Source: an uncultured Flavobacteriaceae bacterium (GTDB lineage Bacteria > Bacteroidota > Bacteroidia > Flavobacteriales > Flavobacteriaceae). From it: 6,097 nt of DNA. The stretch covers positions 1-6,097 of the forward strand of contig CALJFV010000237.1 of NCBI GenBank assembly GCA_938074515.1, read 5' to 3'. Under the pieces are notes generated by a model. That model was not told the DNA's origin, did no database searches, and saw only the letters and a program-made list of their open reading frames with translations. Positions 1-5,670 of this stretch are shown here, piece after piece (the stretch's first letter is position 1; every line of letters starts with the position of its first letter). Both the position numbers and the translations under genes were made by a program.

Positions 1-2
1 TT

Positions 3-596
3 TTTAATCAGCTTTCGGGAATAAATTTTGTTCTTTATTACGCTCCACAAATATTGGAACAAGCCGGATTAGGAGGCAGTGATTCGCTTTTTAATTCTAT
101 TGCGATCGGAATTGTCAATTTGATATTCACCCTGATCGGTGTTCGATTGATCGATAGACTCGGTCGTCGCCAATTAATCATAATAGGATCTGTGGGTTAT
201 ATCTTGAGCCTGATTATGGTCGGTGTATGTTTTCAGTATGCCCTAAGTCCTGCTTTACTGCTGACGTTTATTTGTCTATTTGTTGCGGCTCATGCCATCG
301 GTCAAGGGGCTGTGATTTGGGTCTTTATTTCAGAAATATTTCCCAATCGAGTGCGCTCTTATGGCCAGAGCTGGGGTACAGGAACCCATTGGGTTTTCGC
401 GGCATTAATTACTATGATTACCCCATTTTTTATCGATGATAAACAAGGGTTATTCCGTGATAATTTGGAGGTGATTTACTATTTCTTTGCGTTTATGATG
501 GTTTTGCAATTACTGTGGGCCTTGCTGAAAATGCCCGAAACCAAAGGGATTTCTCTTGAAGATTTAGAAAAGGAATTAGTGGACCATGATGCCTGA
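3..596 (+). CDS. MFS sugar transporter (sugar porter family), 3' part only
   Basis: Inner-membrane major facilitator transporter, probably a sugar:H+ symporter. The reading frame is open from the left edge, so only the last 197 residues are visible; family members are usually about 440-530 residues, so this is roughly transmembrane helices 7-12. Seen: QLSGIN followed by VLYYAP at the very start (the helix 7 sugar-porter motif), DRLGRR at visible residues 51-56 (loop 8-9 motif), SEIFPNRVR at about 110-118 (the E-x-x-P-x-x-x-R type motif after helix 10), and PETKG at about 178-182 before a short acidic tail. These are the hallmark motifs of the sugar porter family. The TTG at 54 is an internal Leu codon, not a start, because the conserved helix 7 motif lies upstream of it. 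The stop overlaps the next gene, a fructokinase-like kinase, by 11 bases, so the two are co-transcribed. Substrate is inferred, not shown: a hexose such as fructose, or a fructose-containing sugar. Confidence 0.93.
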   Translation, partial: FNQLSGINFVLYYAPQILEQAGLGGSDSLFNSIAIGIVNLIFTLIGVRLIDRLGRRQLIIIGSVGYILSLIMVGVCFQYALSPALLLTFICLFVAAHAIGQGAVIWVFISEIFPNRVRSYGQSWGTGTHWVFAALITMITPFFIDDKQGLFRDNLEVIYYFFAFMMVLQLLWALLKMPETKGISLEDLEKELVDHDA

Positions 597-1488
597 TTCG
601 CCACAGGCCATATGTTGGGGTGAGATTCTCTGGGATGTTTTTCCCGATCAATCCGTAATCGGAGGGGCCCCCTTTAATGTGGCTCAACGCCTAAATAGCC
701 TGGGGACTGATGTCCTTATGATCAGCACCATCGGCCGTGATAATTTGGGTCAAGGGGTTCTAAATTATATGGAACAAAAGGGTCTTGCGACTCAAGGGGT
801 GCGTTTGCATAATACGCTAAGCACGGGAAAAGTTAATGTTGTGCTTGATGATAATGGAGCCGCGCGTTATACCATAGAAGATCCTGCGGCTTGGGATGAT
901 CTTGAGCTTGTAAAGGAATTGGAGTCTTCTTTGCAATCTGCGAAAGTGCTAATTTTTGGGAGTTTAGCCATGCGTCACAAGCCCAATCAAACAAAGCTAA
1001 AACAAGCCCAATTACCCAACCTGTTTACAGTATTTGATGTGAATCTTCGCCCACCACACTTCGATTTATTTTGGATAAAACAGACAATGCAGGAGGCCAG
1101 CATGATCAAAATGAATGAAGAAGAATTGGATTTTTTGTTTGCCACGACCTTGGGCTTTCAGACCATGCATTCCATCGATGACAGGTGTCATAAACTTTCA
1201 AATTACAATTCTCATAAAGTTTGGTGTATTACCCTTGGCGGGGATGGAGCGCGATTGTATTATAAAGGGGCTTGGTATAAACATTTGGGTTACTCAGTCG
1301 AAGTTGTCGATACGGTAGGAGCAGGGGATAGTTTTTTGGCGGCCTTAGTCCACGGGTTAATTATTGGCAACAAACCCCCGGAAGAAGCACTGGATTACGC
1401 CGTGAGAATAGGCAGTATTGTTGCGGCACGCGCTGGCGCGAATCCTGAAATCAGTGCCAGGGATCATGCAATTTTAAAATCAAAATAA
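586..1488 (+). CDS. PfkB-family carbohydrate kinase, probable fructokinase
   Basis: A 300-residue cytoplasmic sugar kinase, full length for the PfkB/ribokinase family, likely converting fructose to fructose-6-phosphate with ATP. Seen in order: WGEILWDVFP near residues 11-20 (typical fructokinase opening), GGAPFNVA at 26-33 (substrate-binding glycine motif), DVNLRPP at 151-157, KMNEEE at 175-180, TLGGDGA at 216-222 and the PfkB signature DTVGAGDSF at 242-250. D248 is the expected catalytic base, and the preceding glycines form the anion hole. ARAGANP at 281-287 matches the usual fructokinase end. Two ATG codons stand in tandem at 586 and 589; either may be the start, and both lie inside the end of the transporter gene. 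This suggests translational coupling. No strong Shine-Dalgarno is seen. The pairing with a sugar porter supports a fructose or sucrose utilisation role; another hexose substrate (mannose, ribose-like) cannot be excluded by sequence reading alone. Confidence 0.92.
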   Translation: MMPDSPQAICWGEILWDVFPDQSVIGGAPFNVAQRLNSLGTDVLMISTIGRDNLGQGVLNYMEQKGLATQGVRLHNTLSTGKVNVVLDDNGAARYTIEDPAAWDDLELVKELESSLQSAKVLIFGSLAMRHKPNQTKLKQAQLPNLFTVFDVNLRPPHFDLFWIKQTMQEASMIKMNEEELDFLFATTLGFQTMHSIDDRCHKLSNYNSHKVWCITLGGDGARLYYKGAWYKHLGYSVEVVDTVGAGDSFLAALVHGLIIGNKPPEEALDYAVRIGSIVAARAGANPEISARDHAILKSK

Positions 1489-1531
1489 TGCGCGATATCA
1501 GGATGATTTTATCCAATTTAAAAATGAAATT

Positions 1532-1566
1532 TTTGTTTTGCAGACGCCAAAATAAATTTATATTTG
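1532..1566 (+). promoter_or_regulatory. Bacteroidota-type promoter for tRNA-Phe
   Basis: A TTTG at 1537-1540 (a second overlapping candidate at 1532-1535) is followed by 18 bases and then TATATTTG at 1559-1566. This fits the known Bacteroidota primary sigma factor consensus, TTTG at -33 and TAnnTTTG at -7, without a mismatch in the defined positions. Transcription would start near 1573, about 25 bases before the mature tRNA 5' end. It gives the tRNA its own promoter, independent of the sugar genes upstream. Confidence 0.72.
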
Positions 1567-1597
1567 CACCCGCTGCAACGCAATAGCCGCAGCAGGA

Positions 1598-1670
<73 letters not shown>

Positions 1671-1674
1671 CTTC

Positions 1675-1712
1675 AAAAAGCGATTAAATCTTCTGATTTG
1701 GTCGCTTTTTTT
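1675..1712 (+). terminator. Rho-independent terminator after tRNA-Phe
   Basis: A 16-bp stem (1675-1690 with 1695-1710, including two G-T wobble pairs) closes on a 4-base TTCT loop. The descending arm ends in a run of seven T (1706-1712). This is a classical intrinsic terminator starting five bases after the tRNA and separates it from the following Rieske operon. Confidence 0.88.
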
Positions 1713-1824
1713 CATTTCTGGAGCCTTTCTATTCTTTTGGCGTAAAAAGATTCTTATCTTCAATGAAAAATTTTTAAGCACGGCGTTGTTTTCACTCGTT
1801 AAAAACTGGTAGGGTATTCCCAAT

Positions 1825-1856
1825 TTTGATTGTTTTACTCTATAATAGGGTTTTGA
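1825..1856 (+). promoter_or_regulatory. candidate promoter of the Rieske/YceI operon (weak)
   Basis: The stretch 1713-1899 between the tRNA terminator and the Rieske gene has no open gene. It is AT-rich and must hold the promoter of the three-gene unit. The best match seen is TTTG at 1825-1828, then 17 bases, then TAgggTTTTG from 1846, one base longer than the TAnnTTTG consensus. An alternative pair is TTTG at 1852-1855 with TAcgTTGt at 1878-1885 (22-base spacer). Neither is perfect, so the exact start point is uncertain. Confidence 0.28.
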
Positions 1857-1899
1857 AAAATAAATCTTAGCAGAAAATACGTTGTAAAAAAGCATAACT

Positions 1900-2388
1900 A
1901 TGAAACAAACCAGAAGACACTTTCTAACACAAACTTGCCCATCGGTCGCATTTGCCTTTTTTGGCCTTTCATTTCTGGAAGCTTGTTCCAGTGATTCAGA
2001 TGGAACTTCAGGACCAACCAATACAGACCAACCTGGCGAAACCTCGGGTTATGAAATTAATGGTAATGTAGTTACGGTAGATTTGGATAATGCAAATTTT
2101 GCGAACCTTGCAAACCCAGGAGGATATACCAATATTTTGAATGCAGGCATTTTACTTTTGCGCCTCAGCGCGACAGAGATTGCGGCCTATGACAATTGTT
2201 GTCCGCACCGCGGGACGAATAATCTATGGAGCTATTCCTCAGGGACTTGGACTTGTGGGAATCACGGGAATACCTACACAAATGATGGAAATAATGTTCA
2301 GTCTTGCGATTCGGGAGCAACGTCCGGAGGTCTGAAAAAATATACCACTACTCTATCGGATAATACTCTGGTAGTAACCAAGGCTTAA
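1900..2388 (+). CDS. Tat-type Rieske [2Fe-2S] lipoprotein
   Basis: A 162-residue small Rieske-fold electron carrier predicted to be exported and membrane-anchored. Seen: a twin-arginine motif TRRHFL at residues 4-9, a hydrophobic stretch, then LEAC with C29 as likely lipidated cysteine, and a Ser/Thr/Asp/Gly-rich linker to about residue 50. The iron-sulfur ligands are C101-P-H103 and C119-G-N-H122, 15 residues apart, matching the Rieske pattern C-x-H-x(15-21)-C-x-x-H. Tat export fits a protein whose cluster is inserted before export. The extra cysteines of bc1-type Rieske proteins (CTHLGC / CPCHG style disulfide) are not in place: the boxes read CPHRGT and CGNHGN. Free C100 and C136 are present instead, and the usual Gly-Pro-Ala region is replaced by DSGATSGG. 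It is therefore closer to the Rieske ferredoxin type than to a respiratory bc1 subunit. The start ATG has an A-rich upstream; only 2 bases separate its stop from the next start, so they form an operon. Redox partner unknown. Confidence 0.88.
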   Translation: MKQTRRHFLTQTCPSVAFAFFGLSFLEACSSDSDGTSGPTNTDQPGETSGYEINGNVVTVDLDNANFANLANPGGYTNILNAGILLLRLSATEIAAYDNCCPHRGTNNLWSYSSGTWTCGNHGNTYTNDGNNVQSCDSGATSGGLKKYTTTLSDNTLVVTKA

Positions 2389-2390
2389 AT

Positions 2391-3035
2391 ATGTTTTCAC
2401 CGAAGAATTTATGGTTTTTTCTCTTCTTGTGGTTTGTGGCAATTGAGAGCAATGCCCAAGAACTCGACGATGTTTTTGGATCGATTGAACAAGAGGAAGT
2501 CATGCCCTTATTGCCAAAAAAAATGTTGTTTACTCAGCGCATTTTGTGGGGTGAAAATGGCCTTGTGCGAAAGGCTAAATTGGCCCCATTGACCCCAATG
2601 CAGCGCAGTCGTGAGATTGAGTTGAGGCGAAAAATGTTAGTCGCCCATCAGGCATTGGGGTATGTCACTTTGGCCTCTATGATTGCTCAAGGAATTTTAG
2701 GGGGTAAACTTTACAATTGTGATTCATGCCCTTCAGGGGAGTACAATCGCTTAAAGAGTGCTCATAAAACAATGGCTGCTGTTGTGAACATTAGCTATTT
2801 TACAGGAGCAGGACTTTCTCTTTTTGCACCACCGCCATTGATCAATCGAACTGAAAAGGGCTTGTCCTCCGCTCGAGCCCACAAATGGTTGGCGAGCATT
2901 CATTTTTCGGCCATGGTGGCAACCAATTTACTCGCAGAAGGAGCTGGTAGTCAGAGAGGCTCAAACCTGCACCGCATCGCGGCTTATACTGCTTTTGGTA
3001 GCTTCGCTACGGCAACCCTAGTGCTCACATTTTAG
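2391..3035 (+). CDS. unassigned four-helix membrane protein with conserved-type histidines (b561-like pattern)
   Basis: A 214-residue protein I cannot assign to a named family with certainty. Seen: an N-terminal hydrophobic segment ending in SNAQ (likely signal peptide cut near residue 22, or an anchor), a charged segment to about residue 81, then four hydrophobic helices at roughly 82-104, 123-147, 164-185 and 193-213. Histidines sit at or near the start of each: H86, H125, H164 with H171, and H194. This arrangement resembles cytochrome b561-type proteins, where paired His ligate heme b between helices; heme binding here is inference. The loop after the first helix contains C110-D-S-C113, a CxxC pair. 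Topology is unclear because the signal peptide and the positive charges near residues 79-81 suggest opposite orientations. Its place between a Rieske lipoprotein (2-base gap) and a YceI protein (10-base gap) supports a redox role in the inner membrane. It could instead be a non-heme helical membrane protein. Confidence 0.82.
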   Translation: MFSPKNLWFFLFLWFVAIESNAQELDDVFGSIEQEEVMPLLPKKMLFTQRILWGENGLVRKAKLAPLTPMQRSREIELRRKMLVAHQALGYVTLASMIAQGILGGKLYNCDSCPSGEYNRLKSAHKTMAAVVNISYFTGAGLSLFAPPPLINRTEKGLSSARAHKWLASIHFSAMVATNLLAEGAGSQRGSNLHRIAAYTAFGSFATATLVLTF

Positions 3036-3045
3036 CTTTTGAATT

Positions 3046-3621
3046 ATGAAAACATTTAGCGTTCGTTTTTTTGCCATTTTAGCCTTGAGCTTGATGTTGA
3101 TTCCAGGTTGTGTTACGGCACAAAACCCAACCTCTGAGACAAAGACATGGAACCTCGATCCGAGTCGTTCAGAAATAAGTTACAATGGGGTGCATCTTTT
3201 GCACGAATGGACCGGAGTTAACAAAAAATTGGTCGGTTTAATGCAGACAAACCAGGGGCAATTAGAAATGATTGCCGTCTCTGCTAAGGTTGCAGACTTT
3301 GATAGTGGTAATGAAAACCGAGATGCACATGCTCTGGAACTGCTGGATGTTTTTGATTTCCCTAATGTTCGATTTTTGGCCAAAAAGTTTACCCGAAATG
3401 GCCAAAATGTAGTCATGGACGGGGTTTTACAATTTCGTGGAGTCAGTCGTGATATTTCTGTGACCATGAATATAGCGCCCGAAGAAAATCAATACAAAGT
3501 TTTTGGGGCCTTTACGGTTCAACCTTCCTTGTTTAATATGCCGCTTCCTTCATTTATGTTAAAGGAGATCGATGATGCTTTGGATATTTCCGTTTCATTG
3601 ATTTTCACCCCGAAGGACTAA
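3046..3621 (+). CDS. YceI-family periplasmic protein
   Basis: A 191-residue exported lipocalin-like beta-barrel of the YceI family; known members bind isoprenoid or quinone-like lipids in the periplasm. Seen: a signal peptide of about 25 residues with VTA before Q26 as a signal peptidase I site; C22 in IPGC could alternatively be a poor lipobox. The YceI domain covers about 33-189: WNLDPSRSEISY at 35-46 (family opening W-x-x-D-x-x-x-S), the histidines of VHLLHEW at 49-55, GNENRDAHALELLDVFDFP at 88-106 (the typical G-N-x-x-R-D-x-H ... F-P block), GVLQFRGVSRDI at 126-137 and an FGAFTVQPSLFNMP block near the end. Third gene of the unit with the Rieske and four-His proteins. E. coli yceI sits next to yceJ, a b561-type cytochrome, so the pairing with a putative heme membrane protein is meaningful. 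The exact ligand is not predictable here. Confidence 0.93.
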   Translation: MKTFSVRFFAILALSLMLIPGCVTAQNPTSETKTWNLDPSRSEISYNGVHLLHEWTGVNKKLVGLMQTNQGQLEMIAVSAKVADFDSGNENRDAHALELLDVFDFPNVRFLAKKFTRNGQNVVMDGVLQFRGVSRDISVTMNIAPEENQYKVFGAFTVQPSLFNMPLPSFMLKEIDDALDISVSLIFTPKD

Positions 3622-3697
3622 TATCATATTCTGACTGAGTAAGATTCTCAGACCTAATACCCTTGTATTTTTTGAGTCCTTCAATTAGGCCTAAAAC

Positions 3698-3725
3698 AAA
3701 AAGGCCAGCATTAGCTGGCCTTTTT
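3698..3725. terminator. bidirectional terminator between convergent genes
   Basis: A perfect 12-bp stem AAAAAGGCCAGC / GCTGGCCTTTTT with a 4-base ATTA loop. Five T follow the GC-rich part on the + strand, and read on the - strand the hairpin is followed by TTTTTGTTTT. It lies 76 bases after the YceI stop and 20 bases after the fasciclin stop, so it can end both the + strand redox operon and the - strand fasciclin gene. Confidence 0.92.
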
Positions 3726-3745
3726 CATTATCGTAAATAACTAAT

Positions 3746-4732
3746 CTAGAGTAGTGGTAATACTACTTTATCGATAACGTGTACTACGCCGTTGTAGGCC
3801 TGAACATTATTGGCTACGATATTCGCCACACGACCATTAGGATCCACAAGTTGCGGTCCATTGGTCAGATCTACAGTTAAATTTTCTCCGACTAGCGTAG
3901 GAACTGGCATGTCTTGCGTTAAATCTTCAGCGCGAACATTGGCTTCTCCCACGACATGGGTCAATAAAACTGCAGTCAGAGTATTGACATCGATTTGGTT
4001 TAGATCATCAATACCCAATTCGGTCAATAAATCACCAAACGCATCATTGGTCGGTGCAAAGGCAGTGAGTGGAGTCCCTTGTCCTGTAGAACTTAGAATG
4101 GTTACAAAAGGAACTTCCAAATCTGGACGCGTTAAAGCGGCAACCAAAGTCTCGAAGGTAGGGTCAGCGGTAGCGAATGTTGCAATTGTCGGTAAACCGA
4201 TAACTTGGTCAACGACATGAACTACGCCGTTAGTCGCTTCGATATCCGCTGTACCTACGGTACTTACCCCATTGAAAACTACGCCGTTTGCTGTATTGAA
4301 ATACAAGCTCAAGGCATCCCCGTCCATATTGGTGGCGTTGGTTTGGGTATATCCGGCACCAGCAGCAGTAAGGTCTGTCGACATCACCGTACCAGCGATT
4401 ACATGATTTAACAGAATATTGGCCAGTAAATCTGTTGGCACTTCACTCAAATCGGTAAATCCATTGGCCGTTAGGAAGGTGTCAAAAGCAGCATTGGTTG
4501 GAGCCAATACAGTAAATTCACCGCCGCTCAATACGTTAACTAAGTCTCCATCAGCGGCTTGAAGTGCAGCAACTAGAGAGGTCAAATCTGCAGAGGCTTG
4601 TGCCGTCTCTACAATATTTAATGGGTCGGGCGTCGGTGTCGGGTTCTCGTCGTCATCGGAACAGGCCACAAAGGTGAAGGTGAACGCCAATAAGGCTAGG
4701 GTTGTAGGTTTAATAAATTTTTGAAAAATCAT
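3746..4732 (-). CDS. FAS1 (fasciclin) domain lipoprotein, two domains, probably surface-exposed
   Basis: A 328-residue lipoprotein with two beta-Ig-H3/fasciclin (FAS1) domains, a fold used in adhesion and matrix proteins. Seen: hydrophobic signal with FVAC, C24 as the lipidated residue, directly followed by SDDDE. An S-D-D-D type sequence after the cysteine is the known Bacteroidota lipoprotein surface export signal. Then a short Pro/Thr linker. FAS1 domain 1 at about 38-180: FTVLAPTNAAF (73-83), LNHVI (108-112), NGVVHVVD (169-176). FAS1 domain 2 at about 182-327: LTAFAPTNDAF (222-232), LTHVV (257-261), NGVVHVID (314-321). The mature part is very acidic: about 38 Asp/Glu against one Lys (K322) and three Arg, as in proteins facing saline surroundings. 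It stands alone, convergent with the YceI unit and divergent from coaX. Role in attachment or biofilm is inference; FAS1 proteins of bacteria are poorly characterised. Confidence 0.94.
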   Translation of the reverse strand: MIFQKFIKPTTLALLAFTFTFVACSDDDENPTPTPDPLNIVETAQASADLTSLVAALQAADGDLVNVLSGGEFTVLAPTNAAFDTFLTANGFTDLSEVPTDLLANILLNHVIAGTVMSTDLTAAGAGYTQTNATNMDGDALSLYFNTANGVVFNGVSTVGTADIEATNGVVHVVDQVIGLPTIATFATADPTFETLVAALTRPDLEVPFVTILSSTGQGTPLTAFAPTNDAFGDLLTELGIDDLNQIDVNTLTAVLLTHVVGEANVRAEDLTQDMPVPTLVGENLTVDLTNGPQLVDPNGRVANIVANNVQAYNGVVHVIDKVVLPLL

Positions 4733-4754
4733 AGCTAATTGTTTTTATGTGTCA

Positions 4755-4762
4755 CAAAGTAA
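4755..4762 (-). promoter_or_regulatory. candidate -7 element of the fasciclin gene
   Basis: On the - strand this reads TTACTTTG, one base off the Bacteroidota TAnnTTTG consensus. It would start transcription roughly 15 bases before the fasciclin ATG. No TTTG is found at the expected -33 position; that position instead overlaps one arm of the inverted repeat at 4779-4814. Weak evidence. Confidence 0.3.
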
Positions 4763-4778
4763 CGGCATATACTTGAAT

Positions 4779-4814
4779 TTTTGTTTAATCTTTTGTTAAA
4801 AAAGTTAAACAAAA
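4779..4814. repeat. long AT-rich inverted repeat in the divergent intergenic region
   Basis: TTTTGTTTAA at 4779-4788 is matched perfectly by TTAAACAAAA at 4805-4814. Inside, CTTTT (4790-4794) pairs with AAAAG (4800-4804) around a GTTAA loop, giving 15 bp in total with a single bulged T at 4789. There is no T-run directly after either side, so it does not look like an ordinary terminator. It lies between the starts of the fasciclin gene and coaX, near the expected -33 region of the former. It may be an operator or a DNA-structural element; function unknown. Confidence 0.6.
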
Positions 4815-4817
4815 TGC

Positions 4818-4859
4818 AATATCATGAAATTCAGTCAGTTGATATCTCAAATATCGTGA
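4818..4859 (+). repeat. direct repeat pair AATATC(A/G)TGA
   Basis: AATATCATGA at 4818-4827 and AATATCGTGA at 4850-4859 match at nine of ten positions, with starts 32 bases apart, close to three turns of the helix. Such spacing puts both on the same DNA face, as for a regulator binding a pair of sites. A short inverted repeat GATAT-CTCAA-ATATC (4841-4855) overlaps the second copy. AT-rich DNA makes chance occurrence possible. Confidence 0.35.
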
Positions 4860-4909
4860 TGCTTTTTAAATTTGATCTTAAATTCATCTAAGAATACCTT
4901 GGCAAATTG

Positions 4910-4917
4910 TATTTTCG
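4910..4917 (+). promoter_or_regulatory. candidate -7 element of coaX
   Basis: TATTTTCG differs in one position from the TAnnTTTG consensus and lies 16 bases before the first coaX ATG. Transcription would begin near 4924, leaving a leader of only about 10 or 18 bases depending on which ATG is used. No convincing TTTG is seen 17-23 bases upstream. Confidence 0.3.
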
Positions 4918-4932
4918 CTCCTGTAATATTCA

Positions 4933-5670
4933 ATGGCTTTTATGAATTTAGTGCTCGATTTAGGCAATACGCGTGCAAAGTTCGGTGTGTTTAAAGACGA
5001 AAATTTAATCGCTCATGGATTTTGGTTGGAAACGGATTTACTGCTAGGTTTTGAGCATCTCTTAATAACTTATCCTGAGTTGGAGTCAGCTATTTGGTGT
5101 CAAAGTGGTGCGGATCGCCCCCTGTTTTTCGATTACGTTTCGAGTAAATTGAATGTTATGCAAATGACTCATAACGTAAAATTACCTGTGAAGAATCACT
5201 ACAAGACTCCTAAAACATTGGGGTTTGATCGATTAGCCTTAGTCAGTGCCGCTAAATTTCACGCGCCCAATGCCGCTTCATTAGTTATTGATTGTGGCAC
5301 CTGCGTGACCTATGATTTTATTGATGCCGATGGAGGTTATTATGGAGGAGCAATTAGTCCAGGACTCGCCATGCGTTATAAAGCAATGCATCAATACACT
5401 GAGCGATTACCAAATTTGTGTGCAAAAGCCACAGAAGCCATGTTTGGAGACAGCACAGAAAACTCGATGCATCAAGGGGCATTTCGTGGATTAATACATG
5501 AAATTCATGGATTCATAAATCAGTACAGACAATACAACCCTAATTTAACGACATTTTTAACAGGAGGTGACCTTGAAATTTTGCGAGATCACATAAAAAA
5601 TGACATCTTTGCCCATCCTAATTTTTTATTGGAAGGACTCAACCAAATTTTATTGATCAACCAGGACTGA
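4933..5670 (+). CDS. coaX: type III pantothenate kinase
   Basis: A cytoplasmic enzyme that phosphorylates pantothenate with ATP, the first step of coenzyme A synthesis; the type III form needs a monovalent cation and is not feedback-inhibited by CoA. 245 residues, normal for the family. Seen: DLGNTRAK at 9-16 (phosphate-binding motif D-x-G-N-T), TLGFDRLA at 95-102 (G-x-D-R motif, with D99 the expected catalytic base), VIDCGTCVTYD at 118-128 (D-x-G-T-x-x-T, ASKHA fold), GGAISPGL at 138-145, and TGGD at 210-213. Two in-frame starts are possible: ATG 4933 (MAFMNLVLDLGN) and ATG 4942 (MNLVLDLGN). Family members usually begin as MNLVIDIGN, which favours 4942 by homology. The stop overlaps the next gene's start by one base, indicating coupling. 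Conserved order with an outer-membrane protein gene after coaX is, as I recall, common in Flavobacteriia. Confidence 0.95.
   Translation: MAFMNLVLDLGNTRAKFGVFKDENLIAHGFWLETDLLLGFEHLLITYPELESAIWCQSGADRPLFFDYVSSKLNVMQMTHNVKLPVKNHYKTPKTLGFDRLALVSAAKFHAPNAASLVIDCGTCVTYDFIDADGGYYGGAISPGLAMRYKAMHQYTERLPNLCAKATEAMFGDSTENSMHQGAFRGLIHEIHGFINQYRQYNPNLTTFLTGGDLEILRDHIKNDIFAHPNFLLEGLNQILLINQD

Noticed and set aside
493..687. Open frame of 64 codons on the - strand at the transporter/kinase junction
   Set aside because: Antisense to two motif-supported genes; no features of its own.
1501..1535. Possible terminator of the sugar operon (GGAT/ATCC hairpin and an AAAAAT/ATTTTT hairpin)
   Set aside because: One stem has only 4 bp and the other is 6 bp of pure A-T with a 3-base loop; the latter also overlaps the promoter of the tRNA. 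Too weak to call.
3180..3467. Open frame of 95 codons on the - strand inside the YceI gene
   Set aside because: Antisense shadow of a well-supported YceI domain, no recognisable motif.
3635..3651. Hairpin CTGAG/CTCAG after the YceI gene
   Set aside because: Five base pairs with a 7-base loop and no T-run; the strong bidirectional terminator at 3698-3725 explains termination better.
3685..3694. Palindrome TTAGGCCTAA
   Set aside because: A single 10-base palindrome adjacent to the terminator, not repeated nearby; no basis for calling it an operator.
3810..4220. Open frame of 136 codons on the + strand inside the fasciclin gene
   Set aside because: Antisense to a clear two-domain FAS1 gene; its low-complexity Ser/Thr/Val content mirrors the repetitive coding strand.
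3782..4290. ACTACGCCGTT occurring three times within the fasciclin gene
   Set aside because: On the coding strand it encodes the Asn-Gly-Val-Val strand, which recurs in FAS1 domains; explained by protein repetition, not a DNA repeat element.
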